Assembly: GCA_932294295.1 (NCBI GenBank)
Contig: OW028574.1
Span: forward strand, 15,944,215-16,008,214
Source: Alitta virens
Lineage: Eukaryota > Annelida > Polychaeta > Phyllodocida > Nereididae
DNA length: 64,000 nt
Direction of reading: 5' to 3'
Under the pieces are notes generated by a model, which ran no database searches, had not been told where the DNA came from, and saw only the letters and a list, made by a program, of their open reading frames with translations. Both the position numbers and the translations under genes were made by a program. Of the stretch, positions 11,856 through 26,800 are shown piece after piece; position 1 is the first letter of the stretch; every line of letters begins with the position of its first letter.

Positions 11856-14394
11856 GTAAGGCACCTAACTCTATGACCTTTCATGATGTTAAAACAAAAA
11901 ATTGTATAAGTTTTGGATGTACCAGGTTAAGGTCTTTCGTTACCTGTTGACTTTACAATTACACCATTGGCAGGCCAATCTAGAGACTTTCTCAACTCCC
12001 TAGGGAGTTTCAGCCTTGAACAAATGGGGCAAATGCAGGAGGTTAGAGCTCACACCAGTGCCATAACTGTTAGTCATTAATAGTGAATATGAAGAAATTG
12101 TCTCAAGTGCCAGTGAGCAGAACTTCAGTTCAAGGTGTGCTATACAAGTCAATTAATATAGGCCTATAATCAATTTATTAATTTACCAAGGTGGTGATGT
12201 TTTGCGGGCGCTTAATTGCTAGTTCAGGGAAAAAGTAATTGTCCAAAACTTTCTCGAATCCAGATTACGAAGTTGTGCCAACTCCGAGTGCCATCCAAAA
12301 TGGCAAATGAATTAGTATGTCTAATGTTTCTGACAAAGAAGTCATTGTCGTGGCTGAGTCATATTTTATGCAGTGTAATGTTCTACAATGAATATATGCA
12401 CAACGTGTGTAATGTACTTTTGATGTTAGTCCTTTTGATACGTGACTGCATTGTTACCTTAGTCTGCTCAATAATTATATTATATTATATTATGTACTGC
12501 TTCATATTCTTGGAACCTGCTGTGTTCATTGTTATTATGTTGTTATTACAATAATTTTTATTTTTTCATCGGTATGACAACTTTTGAAAGAGAAATAATC
12601 AAGTAATTGTAGCCGTGAGTTCTGATTTTGTTGTTGCTGTTGAGATTTTTGATTCCCAGGAGGGAGGTGGTCTTCTAAGAACTTGTCATGAACTAATTAC
12701 AGAACTAGCCATTTTGAGCATTATATAAATTGCGGATTTTAGGTTAATTGAACAACTGCTAGAGGCAAATGTAATGATGAGGTGAGACTAAAGCAAAGTA
12801 CATTGGGACTGGTGGCTAAGTAGGTAAATATGATAGCCAGCTGCAGGGTTGACAGATTTAAATCAAGTGATTTAAATCATGATTCAAATATAGGCAAAAA
12901 AAAAAAAAAAAGAAAAAAAAAAGGCAATTAAAATTTTTTGATTTTTTAAATTTAATTTACCAAGTTTATTCAGTTTGAATATTTGAATATAACGTGATTT
13001 TTTTAAAGTTAATTTTGTTAATTGTTAAATAAGTCAAAGTTCTGTTCATTTTTAGAGCACAGTTCAGTAAGTTTAAGAAGGAATGCTTGAAAAATTATCA
13101 AACTTCGCAGATGCTAAAAAAAAAAGACTTTGTGCCCTAATTGCATCATTCGAAAAAAATCGGATTTAAATTTTTTTAACTACAGTTGTAGTTTCAGGAA
13201 CCACAGCTCCACAGTGCCCACACTGCATGTGCATGGAAACGAAATTTGGCTTGTTTGTGATACCAATTTATGTGATATGCCTAAGAACATATATTACACC
13301 ATCAAAAACAGGGTATCCAACACTTTTCGGAGCAGTTGTAACATGTTACCGAAAGTTGTGCTTTGTGTGCTTTGATCCTGGAATATGGGTTCGAACCCTG
13401 CACTGCCATTATCCACACTCCAATGCTTGCAAGTCCCATCCAAATTATACAAATACCCTATCTTATTCTCCGGAATTGAACCTCCAATTTATATGTATTA
13501 ATAATGTGTATTAAATTGAATTTCGAACGACTACCGAAAATCTAATTATTGATAAGCAAAAGAGCTGACAGACATTTTAGCATGCATGTGTTCAGGGCAT
13601 GCTATTATCATATTATCACCATAGATCCAGTCACAGTCCTTATAAATATGAGTCATCATGGGACCAAAGTCGCTATAATAAACATTATGATAAATATCAC
13701 AAACTACGACCAATTTGCAGACTGTTCCAACAACATCCCTAACCTGTATCTGAATTGCCTGGCCTTATTGCACTTCCTTGGCAAATGCCATCATGAGATA
13801 AACAACTGTTATGTTGCTGCTTGTTTGTTACACCTGTGTTGGTGGCTAATCTTGGATGTGGCTACATGGAGCTGCATAGGACGTTTTGGGTAAACACATA
13901 GGTCTCCCTATAAATGCTGTTAATGACCTTTGCAAATGAATGGATGAATGGATGAATGAACCTGTGGAGGTCTCAAAATACCTATATGTTGCACAATGCC
14001 CAAAAACGTCTCTAAAAGGCCATCTAGGATATGAGGTTGAGGGGATAAAGAAGGATAAAGTTGTAAAGAAGATGAAAAGGTCCCCAGGTTACACTCAGCT
14101 TTATATTAATTCACATAATTTAGGCCAAACATTTTTGAACGTGCACGTAGAACATCGCCATTAATGCCACCTATTGGTACAGATATTGCTGTGGCTGACT
14201 GATAAAAAAAATGGAGTTTGTTTCCGATTTCTGACACGCAATGTTTGGCTTTTTAACCTTGATAATCGATAACAATGAGTTGGCCTGGTCTTATAATGGT
14301 GAAATAGTTGTATTGATAATAAGCATAATTCATCATTGCATTGGTTTCAACTCCATGAATAATAGGGGCGATTGAATCAGTGCCATCAGATGCC

Positions 14395-14580
14395 TACAGA
14401 TTTTGCCATATCTCTATACATTGGAATCTCGCCATTAAGACCTATTTCAGTGGAAATGATTCTAGGCCTAATGAAGAGGTTGTCTTAATAGTGAGGTGCA
14501 ATGGTGGGAAAACGGGTGGTCTTAATGGTGAGGTGGTCTTAATAAAAAATATACATAGTGAGGTGGTCTAAGGTAGGTTG
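14395..14580. repeat. Degenerate interspersed repeat with the word gaggtggtctta
   Basis: The segment contains ttggaatctcgccattaaga followed by repeated ggtggtcttaatggtgaggt words. Related degenerate segments lie at about 31.21-31.37, 58.27-58.34, 60.53-60.65 and 63.10-63.14 kb. No coding potential is seen. The repeat class is unknown. Confidence 0.45.
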
Positions 14581-17372
14581 CATTGTGGAGTGAAATGTGC
14601 TAAAATATTGGAGATTTAATAAGAGATCACAGATTGACAGTCATCGATTTGCTTCCTATGATGAGGAGACATGTTCAAATGCCAGATAACCACACCCTTT
14701 TTAATAGGATTCACCGAAACTGGTGAAGATGATCATTGGTGATGTATTTGTAGTACTTTGTCGTCATTAATTTACACATAGAGTCACTCCAAAACTTATT
14801 CAGACACTTTCAGAATTTCAATTTTTTTTAATTGTAGTAGAAATGATTTTAGCTGGGATTTCAATATGTTCATCATTGTAGTTGACATTCTATGGAAAAA
14901 TATATATTTTTGTAAAAAAAAAAAAGAAAAGAAGACAACGGTAATGTTTGATGTGACGTACTGTGTCAACTATAGGCGTGTGAAATTGTAGGAATACATG
15001 ACAAAATGACAAAAACATTTTTTTTTTTTTTAGAACAAATGTTGTCGATAATCCTTTTGTAATGTAATGCATCGAAACCTACAGTCACCATTCTGTGATT
15101 ACCCAATATCTAGACCACTTCCATCTTACTGTCTTAAGACCTCTTTGATGAGTTCCATACAGTTGCTCTTGAAAGTAAGTGGACCAGATTTGACGATTCT
15201 CCTGAAATTCCATATTATAAAACACGTATCTTATCTTATCTTGTGTAATTTCATCTTATTAATATTTTTTAGAACACTTTTATTGGTTTTTTTTTTTTTT
15301 GGGGGGGGGGGGGGGTTTACTGTAGGTTTGTGTAACCTCTGTTACATGAACTGCGGCACCACATTGCCAGTCATTGGTGGTTTGATGTGCAGAGGTTTTT
15401 AGGTAATTAAAAGCCCAATGTCATTGTCAGTGCATGGAGTCATGGCTCCGTGGTCAGTGTCTTTTAAGCTCCTGCAGTGACTGCAGCCCTTAATGTAATG
15501 GCAGGAAACACTGTGCAGTCGCCTGCTTGATTTGTTAATGGAATTGGATGAGCGAAGACGCCATTTTCCCATTTGTGTCATGATGGGTCTTGCTATTTGT
15601 CATGAAATGGTGATTACCTAGTGTTGTTCTTAGCATTTTATGCTACTATGGATTGCCACAACATTGTTTATGACCACCATTGTGAATCAATGTGAAAAGT
15701 AGTTTTAAATGTCAATGTGGTCTTGTTAAGAACAGTGTTTGTATAATTGAAGTGGTGTTGATAATGAAGCTGCACACCAACTTTGTATTTGAATTTAGCT
15801 TATGGTAAAAAGACACACATCTGTACAAGTCACAAAAAAACGTATTATTTACTAAACTTTACTTGTTAGAACATTAGCTTGAATGCAAAAATCATGATAA
15901 GGCTTGGAGGTAACACCATGTTACTCATTGACCCCATGGGTAATCTTTAAAGAAAAATATGGCATTTATTACATCCATTTGATGCTTTTGAATACCTTTT
16001 GGATTTTCCAAACAATATTGGCACAGATAAACATCCTTTGTCATCTTATCAAGTCTGCATGTAGCACAAATTTTATCAAAGGAAGAGATCAGAATATTTT
16101 TTTCCAACGTTAGATGGCTGGTGCAGAAATCGTCAGGCAATAAATTGGCTGGATTTGCTCTAAAAAATAGTTATTGGCTGTTATGTTTTTCTTGTAGTAT
16201 TAATATATTTCTGGTGACTTCTAAAGATGTATAGAATTTGTGTGATAACACATACAGGGCTTTATACTACTCTAAAAGTCTGAACGATTTTATTGTATAG
16301 TTTTTAAAACAGGTATCCGCCAGGTGGCAACACCATCACAGTATGATGGTCCACCTACTGGTTACCAATGGTTAGTCTTCTGAATTAGACTCAATCTTCC
16401 TAATACCACTTTTATGATTTAATTAATTGTGTGAGTGGCGAAAAATGATATTTAAATAAGAATATGGATGTAAAGTCCAATGTTTTCATAACTTTAGTTG
16501 ATAGAAATTAAAACAAGCCTTAAAATTGAACTTTTCTTCGTTTGCCACCTTCTATTCGTTCGAAGAGGTATTTAGGTACTGTAGCAAAGTGATGTCCGTC
16601 TGTTGGCGGGCGGGCGGGCGTCAAACTTCGTTTGCAGAGCAGAACTGACACTACTGCACGTATATTGATCAAATTTGGTAAATCTAGTCCTTATATATAT
16701 AATCTTTATTTAATTTTTTTAATAAAAAATTTAACAGTTTAAAAACTAAGAAAAAACAAGTCAAAACAATTTAGAAACAAAAAGAGCACCAGGCTAATTG
16801 ACACAAATGACACCTATGATAATGATTATTTCATCATATGTCATGTAGCATCACATTCCATATATCCATCTCTCAGAATTATTAATTATTTTAATGTATG
16901 TATTTTACACTCATCATGAATTGAAATTTGTCGTTTACAATGTAAATCTTTGGTGAGGTATTTGTTAACTGATTATCGTGCAACTGAATATCTTGTTAAC
17001 TGAATATCTTATGGCCTATAGTTGAGCCTTTTGATAGTCACATTAACATGTCTGGGCTATGTTTTACTAAATTAAAGAAAAACCAAAAATATTAAGTTTT
17101 TTCATTCCGGAGCAGTATTCGGACACTAGTCCACCTACATGCATGAAAGGTTCCCAGGATATGTCTAAAATTCTGTAGTCGTGCCTTTTTGGGACCTCAT
17201 AGCCATACATTATATACATTTGTCATATTAAGGGGAAAATGTGAAAAATTCATATTTCTCCTTGATTTCACATCTGAGACGCTATTAGCCCTACAAGGAT
17301 GAAATCTTGCATTTGCAGGTGTAAATTATAGTAGACTACTTTTTAAATTTCAAATAGACACGTATGTCATAC

Positions 17373-17470
17373 TTTTTTTTAAATAAGGGAAATTCTCATA
17401 ATTTACAATGAAATATATACACAATTTTATGGATTTCATTGTAAATTATGAGAATTTCCCTTATTTAAAA

Positions 17471-17474
<4 letters not shown>
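17373..17474. repeat. Long palindrome (foldback) with 42-bp arms
   Basis: The arm at 17373-17414, containing aaataagggaaattctcata followed by atttacaatgaaat, is perfectly reverse-complementary to 17433-17474, with an 18-base AT loop. Poly-A and a (TA)n tract to 17510 follow. It looks like a small foldback MITE or a recent hairpin-forming insertion. Confidence 0.75.
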
Positions 17475-17510
<36 letters not shown>

Positions 17511-17705
17511 CAGTACATGTATTACTTCATATTTTATCAGCTCATTCCCATATTCTCTGGGAAAATATACCAAAATAATAGGGGATTTAGGCATCCAGGC
17601 CTTAACTGGCAATGCCAAATCGTTGTCCATCCCTGCTTTTATATGCATGAAATGTTTCTAGAATATTAGAAAATAGTGTAGTTGTGCTTTTTCGGGATTC
17701 CACTG

Positions 17706-17980
17706 TCTACAAATCGACTGCCCGCACCATCTGTAGTGATTTTAATTACTCAGTGAGCACCGCAAGCGTCTACAGATTCTCATTTGAGCAACTCACCAAA
17801 ATATTTGCACAACTAACCCAGCCATATTTGACCTATGGTCAACGATTCAAAGTTGCTCAATATTGTTCAAGAAATGCAAAACTGCCAAGATTAGGATATG
17901 CTGTTTACGAAGCAATTCATAGCATTGAACATTGAACTAATTTCTTGTGGCCGACAATACTGTGAATGTAAATGTAGGTC
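17706..17980 (+). repeat. Interspersed repeat family B, copy 1
   Basis: This is about 275 bases, highly similar to 26801-27080. In the best-conserved 200 bases the differences are few and keep an open frame (…RFSFEQLTKIFAQLTQPY…). I see no protein family match, start context or splice sites, so I list it as a repeat and not a gene. Confidence 0.7.
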
Positions 17981-18685
17981 ACTAGGGGTTCCATTAAAGC
18001 ATAAATAATATAGAAATATCATAATCAAGGGAAACATGCAAAATGTGTATTTGCCAAAGCTCCACAGGCAAGATACCATTAGCATGACAGTTGCAGTGAA
18101 ACATCTATATTATAGAATGTATATAATGGGGAAACTAGAAAAATTTTATTTGCTACATTTCCTTCCCTTGAACCCATACAGTTTACAATGACAATCATGA
18201 AGTAATAATGGGAGATAAATATTTTCCTCTTTTGACTACTGAAATGCTCTCAATCTTCAAATAGGCTTCCATTACATGCTGTGAACAGATGTTATGTAAT
18301 CTTACATAAGGCCATATGGCAAAGGTAAAGAGTTTATTTGATTAAATGGACCCCCTATTACTCTTGTAAAATGTATTGTAGAGTCTTCATGATGAGGCAC
18401 TGACAAGTTTGTACAACAGGTTAAAAAAATATATTATTGGTTTTATGCAATTGGTATATAAGTGGGGAATTTTCTGCCTGCAGTGGCTTTACAGTCTATG
18501 ATAAATGTTATAATTGTTGATGTTTTATATATTAGCGACATAAAGAGGTATTTATATTAGCAATTAAGCATATTCCCATGCATTGGGGAAGAATGCAGCT
18601 CTCCGACACCATCCCAGCTTTGGGGTAGCTCTAAAAATAGGCTTTAGCATTGGCCTAGCTACTATTGACTTAATAGGCCGCAGGA

Positions 18686-18704
18686 GCGGCCCCGTAGGGG
18701 CCGC
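18686..18704. repeat. GC-rich hairpin
   Basis: An 8-bp perfect stem, GCGGCCCC with GGGGCCGC, encloses a GTA loop in an otherwise AT-rich intron. Further ccgtagggc words follow. It is probably part of a decayed mobile element. Confidence 0.5.
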
Positions 18705-21700
18705 CCGTAGGGCTTTTATGACTAGAGATTGGCCAAAAACAAAATCTACTGTCATGCTATTCTCAGATGACCGGATCGAACTATGTTGTCCTAATTAATC
18801 TGCGCGGCCATGATGCGCACAAAATAATAATGACCTACTTACACAAAAATCGTTCTTAACAGCTCTTAACTTAAGATCTAGCAGACAAATTGAATTAACT
18901 CACATTAAAACACTATTAATGATCATTTCTATGTGATTCAAGACTGGACAAGCAGTAGAAGTATGGTTTTGAATGTTCCATGTTAGGGATGTCCACTGCC
19001 GTGATTTTCCACAAAGCTAGCCAACTAAATGAACGTTCGACCAATCAGAGCAGAGCTTATTTAATTACTAGGCCATTTGCTAGGCAACGAGCTTTAACAA
19101 ACTCTGTGATTTGCCGTGGCGCTTAGGTTTTAAATCAATACGCCGTCATGATGCGCGCTCACAAAAAAGGCCTTTAGAAACGGCTTTGGTCGCACCACTG
19201 GCGAACAAAAAACGATGTGTTCGCTCAACCGGAACGATCGCGATTATGGTTGTTATTACTTGAAAATGGCATCAAACTTCAAAGTATCATTTTAGTACTA
19301 ATTCTACAACTCCTGCGGTCTCTCATGCACATTGCATATTCATATTATATAAATATCTTACTGACGGCATATTATCATATTATTGATTATTGATTCATTT
19401 ATAAGCTTCAGCAAGAATATCGATGCGCATTCGCTGAGGTTTGCTGCGTAATAGTGCTATGTTTTGAGTCTTTGACTGCATAAAAAAACAGACAAGCTGT
19501 ATAAAACGAACTTATTTTTCTGTTTCTTGTCTGGCCATTTTTGTATCAGAATCTAATCCAAAAAACATCTATAGTTTGGGCTATATTTAACAGAACTGCG
19601 GAGATAGAGGTACAAATGTACAGAACTTACTTATATTTAGCTGTGACGTCACTGGTGTTTGTGTACTTTGAGGCTGTGACCTAATCACTGAATTTATTTA
19701 TTCATGGACGGAGCAGGTTACTACAAAAAGCTCGTAAACATAAATAATTAAATATTAGCTACATTGCGACATTTCTTGGTATAGTACACGTGGGTATTTA
19801 ATAATTCATTGAATTAAATAATTTAAATGTAATTTGGACTATTTTCACTCAATTCCCGCGCTTTTAATAATCCCCGGATGTTTACATTGCACGCACGTTG
19901 GAGTTGGTGGCAAATACAAAGGTGAGCACGAACTTCAGTGCTGTTTTACCATTTGTTTTCAATGCTGTTTTACCATTTGTTTAAGCAAAATATACACATA
20001 TCATGTGCTACAGCACAACAGGCGATCTTTTGCGAGTATTAATGCCGCTGCTTTGAAGTATGACATGTAATACATATGTAAATACGATTTTTAACCCAGC
20101 ACTGGCAGCAGCGTTGCTGCTACAGTGAAATTAAAACCACGGCGTATCAATTCAATACCTCAAGTTGGTAAAATTCAGCACACGTTATCATACAGTAGCT
20201 GAATGCAGACGATATGGCGCCGTCAAAATATCTAGCGCGCATGCGCGCAGCAGAGCGTTGTCCGCTGGGGAGAAGTCAGTCATAAATTCAGAGTACAGGC
20301 TTACAGCCTGCAATCAATTCAACAGCTATACTCTGATGAATGCCATTAAACCCTGCTGATTCCAAGCATTGCATTATTGGCAGTCAATAGCAATTAACGA
20401 GGAGTCTCAATTTATTGTATGTTCATTGACATTGTTCTCCTGAAACACTGAAGTCTGATGTTTATTGCTTGTAAACACTCAGAAAGCAATTAAACCCTCA
20501 CACCTGACGAATCTTTCAAATACGACTACATAGCCAATTGAAGTATAATAATTATTTGTGCAAAGAAATAGACCAAACTGCGTAACAGAATTCATACAAA
20601 TACTTCGGTATGACAGTCATCGGTTGCACAAAATTGTCATTGATACTGTGTATTTTGACAAAATGTGACCAAGAATTACGTCATCAAAATTACTAAGACC
20701 TGAATCTGAGCTAATGCAAATGATGTCAAGTTGCGATGAGACATTTTGTTGTCAAATAACTTTTTTTTTTTATCAAAAACAAGAACCCTGTCAACAGGGT
20801 TCTTATGTCTGTTTTTCAAGTGGCCCATTAAAAACAAGTATTAAAATAAACAATAACATAAAATCATCATGATCATGTAAAGTACAATTTTGCTCCAGTT
20901 TTGAAGCTATCAATAATATCACAGTGAATATCTTATCATTTGCTTATGGAAGCCTAGCAAATGCACTATGCATGTGTTTACAGCTGGTATGAGTTACAGC
21001 TGAGTACAGTAAGTACAACTGAGTATGTATGCAACACAGAAAACATAATAGTGTGCTTGATGAATGGAGAGTTGGCACTGGTGTGTAGGTGCATGACACC
21101 TGGCTTGTTTCTTTGAAGTAGTGGCCCCGCAGACAATTAAATTCAGGGGAGAGGGTACAAATACATAGCTCAACAAATCCCCCATATCCCTCTGGTATTA
21201 CCTGTGGGTCCAGCACCTTTCATTTTAAAGCACCAACATATCTAAAGGAGCAGAGTTGTTGCATCAGGCTAACCTGTGGTCAATTACAGATTGCTACATG
21301 TAAATAATATATGTAAATGGAGACTTGGACTTGTAAATATGTTACACTTTCAACTTAATCCAAATCTCAGTGAAATGGTTATCCCACTGCAGATGTTTAT
21401 CACTAAATTGGATGGTAGACTGCTTCCCTGTTAATGCCACAGACAGAATTGATAAAGTTGACTAGTTAGACATTCGGCATTTAGAACTTTACTGTATGGA
21501 AGTTTAGTGCATGGACGTATATAATACGTCCATGGTTAGTGAGAGGTGTTTATGTTAAAGATTGCTACCTGTAGATGGAGATTGGACTTGGAGAAGTTAC
21601 ACTTAAATTAATCTCTCTGTCAATTGTTTATCCCACTGCAGAAGTTTTTCACAACTTTACAATTGCAAGAGTTGATTACATTGTTTAGTTACAAATTCAG

Positions 21701-24700
21701 TTCAACAACAATAATTAGAAAGTTCAAGGAGTAATCAACCTCCTAACCCCTTCGGGATTTAAAATTGCAACTGCACCAGCTAAGGCATAATAAATGCATC
21801 ATTAATTCTTGATCCAGAATTTCAGCATAAATTTAATTATTGCTATTCAGAAGGGATTTAGAGGTGTTAGGCAGGGACAATTTCATAGAACATTTCACAG
21901 TTGGAGGGGATGGGAATCCGAAGGGTGGGGCAGTGGCCGCCCTTAAAACAGGCCTCCAGGAAGCTCCATGCGCCTGTGTCCAATCATTCCAATGGTGTCC
22001 AGAATTCAGAACCCGTTTCTTGTAGAGTACAGTAATTGACCACGATGTTTGTCCACATGGTTCAGGGTTGCAGTATGAACAGACAGCATACAATATAGAT
22101 GTATGAGGTATTGAGCATTTTCGTAACATTAATATGATTTAAAAAGAGTGGCAAGAGCTATTTTCGCGGCCTGACAATATTTTCTTTTCAATTACCTGGG
22201 ACTTATTCTCTAATACATGGCGTAATTGCAATGAAAGTCAGTTACGTTCATTTTATAGCTACCCACTGCTGAGTTACCGCATATTTATTTGCCAGTAGGC
22301 AATAAGAAATGAACCCATACTTTGATTTGTATTTGACATCCTGGAAGTTATTTAACCTTTCTCTGATTTCTGATAAAATTATGTTTACAATGTGACCAAA
22401 TATTATTTATGGTAATGTCTTTCTTTTTAAAATGAGCTGGACTGTATTAAGCCTAGTATTTATTGTCGAACTGAACTGACCTGGATTATATGTACTGGAG
22501 TTATTTGTTCCTCCAGGAAATCTGTTCAAGTATGTGCCTTTCTCAAGTACCAAGTACAGTTTTTGTATCAGCCACAAGTTGGATAGATAGGCCCAGAAAA
22601 ACTTAATTTTCTGAGGGTTAAAAACCTGTTAACTTAAGCATGCGCTTATTTATGATTATCAGATGAGTTTTCTAAATTTGTTGTCTCTTTGTTATTTTAT
22701 TGAATGAAGGTGTTAGTGTTTTGCATTCTTGTGGGCTGCATCTCTAATGAAGTGTCATTTTAGCACCATAACACCGCCATTTAAATTAGGAGCTTGCTAG
22801 GCTGTATCAAACTTGCGTTTACTGGTTTCCATTGTTATGACATTAGTGGAAAGGCTGTGCAAAGAACCGTTCCGTAATATGTGCAACATGTTATTATGAA
22901 AAGGATCGTAAATTGTGTGAAATGGAATGGCCTACGACCTAGTTGTACTGGTTGCCTCGAGGTGGCTCCACTAGTCCGCGCTCTAGTGGCAATGCACCGA
23001 ACTAGGAGTGGTAAGGATGCAGACGAACGAAACATTAAAAGAAGAAACAAAAAAACATTCTGGAACTGGAATGGAAGGTCAGTTCGTAGATCTTCTACTT
23101 GCTGACAACACTGTCCCTAGTGCAGAATGCGTTCTGTATCAGGCAGGGGGAAGCAACAGTTGATTTCAGGTAGGTTAAAAAAAAGTCAAGTACTGGAATG
23201 ATTTCTGGAGGCACCCTCCCTTACCCACCTTGTACCACACAGGGTACTCCCATAATGCTCAAACCCCCATTTATCTAAGTGAAGTTGTGAGAAATTGACC
23301 ATTTTCTAAACCTCACACCTACCCAGTGATTAAGAGTCTTAAAGAATGTTTGGCTATATTAGCCCCCGGGAAGGTGATCGTTTCTGGTACTGCTCAATAC
23401 CAATTACACGAAGCGAGGCCACCTGATAAAAAATATAGCATATTTTAGCATATAAAATATTGTAAAATAAATAGTGTTATATATAATAGGAAGTGTGGTA
23501 CTGTGTTAGGAATTCTGTCAGCAGCGTCTGATGAGTCTTTTGATCACCGAATTTTAGTGCATGCATGACACGCTTAATTGTTGCGCTTTTCAAAGACTTT
23601 CGAAATATATTGAGTATTGGATTAGCTAAGAAACAATTCTAATCACTTGGTCACCTGGCACCGATAAAAGAAAAAAAAAACAATACCCAAAATCTAACTT
23701 TCTTTGCACTGGTGATACAAGAATGGAATCAACAGTGTTGAAAACAAAAGAAAAGAAAAATGGATATTTAGTGTGGCAATGGTTACCTTTGTGGCCAAGT
23801 TAACAATGTTCAGAATATTCTGTTCTGATCAAAGGTGCTGTGGTGTATCTTAATGAGTTATTTCCTTGGTAATCCCAGTGCACTGTTCAAGCTCATGGTA
23901 TATAGCTCTATTCCTATTCTGCCCAGCGGTGTAATTATGTGTTACCAGCAGTAAGACATTGCTATTAGCCAAACTTAGCTCCGATTTTCCGCTTGTTAAT
24001 CAGGCAAAAAACCTTTGCAGAGGAAGTGTTGATTTATTAAAGGAATGATCTATGTGAATGGGTTGTGCACATGTATTTCTTAGGAAGTTTGACTTTCCTT
24101 GGAACACTGTGAAATCAAAGGTGTGATAAACTTCAGCGGTTACTATAAAAATGGGATAAAACAAAACCTGATGAGCCGTGGTGAGTTATAACTTATATTT
24201 TAAAAACAATGAACATGTGTCGGTCTGGTGTCCAGTTTTTCTGTCTGGTGTCCAGTTTTTCTGATGAAGTCAGCAAGAATGGATTGGCAATCATAGTGAA
24301 GGGCTAATGACATGAACAGCCTTGCTTACATGTATGAGGCTAGGACCCAGGGCTCGATCTTAACGCCAGTCCGACTGTCATGGACTGTGGGACAACCAAC
24401 TATGGAACATTACTTGAATGCAGTTAGGAAGTCAGTTTGAATGAGCACTGGGGTAGTAGGAGAGCCAGTTAAAAAATAAATGTGGACCTCAAACATTAAC
24501 AACATTGACTGCTTATAAGAATCATGATGAAGCTAGAGAGACTAATAAGCACAAAAACCTTAAAATGAAGGAAATACCTTTTAATTCTATTGATCATGTG
24601 TTGGACACATATTTCTTTTGTCACTAAAATCCATTCATTCATAAGGACACTTAATCAATAGATATTTGAGCAAATCTAATCACAAGAAAAAAGAGCCATA

Positions 24701-24867
24701 GATTTTAAGCTGGAAATATCTTACAGGCATTAGTCTTTATTCACGTAAACATGTTTAATTTTTACTGCAAACAACTTTGCACAAAGTTTGGACAGGTATC
24801 ATAGACAGGTAAAATATAAAAACTACCTGTCCCATTGACAGGCAGGTCAAAATCCTTAGTGTAGAGC

Positions 24868-24893
24868 CCTGGGTTAGGGTTGGGGTTAGGGTG
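24868..24893. repeat. Short interstitial telomere-like tract
   Basis: Imperfect repeats of ggttagggttggggttaggg occur here. It is only about four units and degenerate, so it is a microsatellite-scale feature. Confidence 0.5.
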
Positions 24894-26800
24894 AAGAATC
24901 CTGTTAATTAAATACAGGTCTATTCATCAGAGCCATGAATGTATACTTGGAGTCAGACTTATCTTCAAAATGTTCCGGTTGAAGTAGCTACAAGTCCCCT
25001 GTCCACAGGACAGGATTACAACGATCTAGATGAAAAAATATGGAATTTCGACTTGTGTGGGAACTAGCCTTTTAATAAACGTTTGCCACACAAAATATTA
25101 TCAACGAAATGTGAACTCGAAAATGGCACAGAAATTGATTTAAATTGGTAGAAATCAACCATATCTGAGTGCGACACATTTTAGTAAACAGAGCAGTCCT
25201 CCTGTACATAATGACGAAATAAGGTATGCTAACGTGTTTGTTGAAAAAACTATGTCAAAAATGTCAAATTCCAAGAATTCCTACACAAGTCTTTCCGACC
25301 CTACATCGCATCTAATGCAATGTAGGTCGGTTCTGGCTAGGTTGAAGATGCTGTCGCCCAAGAAACTCCGCTTTCATAGTAATGTCTCAAGAAACTGGAA
25401 AGGAAGTAAGTCCATGAAAAATCCTCCTTGGATTAGCTTTAGAACTAAATTCAATGACTTAATTCATTAAGTGTACGTTTTTTGGTAAATGCTTCAGTGA
25501 CCGAAAAAAGGACACTCGAAATTCACCATGGAGCACACTTAATACTGGACTTGGCGTAAGGTCAGACCCCTGTTTAGTCCGAGGTCAAACTAGCAAACTG
25601 AATTTCAGTAAAGTTGTAATTGTTTGTACAGGAGAATGAAGAATAAAAATGTCATAAATTGTACCCCTTATAGCAAGCAGATGCTACAAACATAGATGAT
25701 CTCTGCTGTTGAAGGAAAACACTTTTTTTCTGATTGAGAATTATTAAGCAGTCGAGATAACTGATATCTCATCATAATTGCCTATTTTTCATCACCCTTC
25801 TGTACAGCTCTGTACCCTGAAGTGAATGTGTGGGGTTGGGGCGCGTTGATGTTGCCATGATGAAGTTCTGCCATTTGAGCAGGCTTTATACTTTGTACAG
25901 GATGGTCGGGAAAAAATGTGAGGAAAAAATAACAAGAGAGAAAAACTTCTCTTGAAGTGTGGAAATTCATCAGAGAGTGAGATATGTCGTTGTGGTGGTG
26001 TGCAGACATAGCCCTGAACCCGGGACCTCTGCACTGACAGCCTGTCATGGAGAGCTAATTATGGGCCCATTGGCCGTCCAGAATGCACAGCCCATTAGCA
26101 TAACGCACCGTTCATAACCCTGGCAACGTTGCTTCAAAGGAACAAGAAACGTTTTAGAAAAAAAAAATTTAAAAAGTTTATGAGCGGAAGGAGTTTTTAA
26201 CTTATTGATTCAAATGTCATTTTGGTAAAATATTTGAAAGCAAGAAAGGTTAAGATCCTGTGATCTTTCTGATTGACTATATTAGTGTAACATGCATTTT
26301 ATTGGCCTACACTACATTCCAACTACTTGCATACTCTGCTACCAGCCACTAAGCAAGACCGAATGAGAAAAATTGTTTGATTCAGGTGTGAAACCTCCCT
26401 ACCCTTAACCTTTTATGGACTTTTCAGGCTTTTACAAAATTATATTTTTCCGACCTACATACCCTACTTTTTGAGGGCTATAAAATCGGAACCAAATAAT
26501 TTTTTGCTTTGTTTCATGAATTAATGATTGTAATGATTAACATTTTAATTTTTGAAAATTTTGAGATCACATCATGACTGATATTCATATTGCATAATAA
26601 TTTTAAATTACCCAAAATCAGTTATATTTGTAATTAGGGAAGAAGTTATTCACAAATGTGCTGTGGAATGTGGACAGCCATTGTCGAACGTCCTGTATGA
26701 GTAGAAGCATCACCTTATCATCTCATCATTATTTCTGCTTCTAAGAGCTGCCATCTGGCTTAGCTTCTGGCTATATAATTTAGACTAAAGGGCTAATCTG

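Noticed and set aside
13385..13402. A perfect B-box-like word (gggttcgaaccctg) suggesting a tRNA gene.
   Set aside because: No A-box at the right distance and no acceptor or anticodon stems; probably chance or a dead tRNA-derived fragment.
22835..23105. Overlapping ORFs on both strands at 22.8-23.1 kb.
   Set aside because: Both frames are short, and neither has exon borders or a recognisable motif.
25234..25470. A 78-codon basic ORF in the giant intron.
   Set aside because: Its start is in AT-rich DNA, it has no recognisable domain, and it overlaps a small hairpin (gaccctacat / atgtaggtc); more likely repeat-derived.
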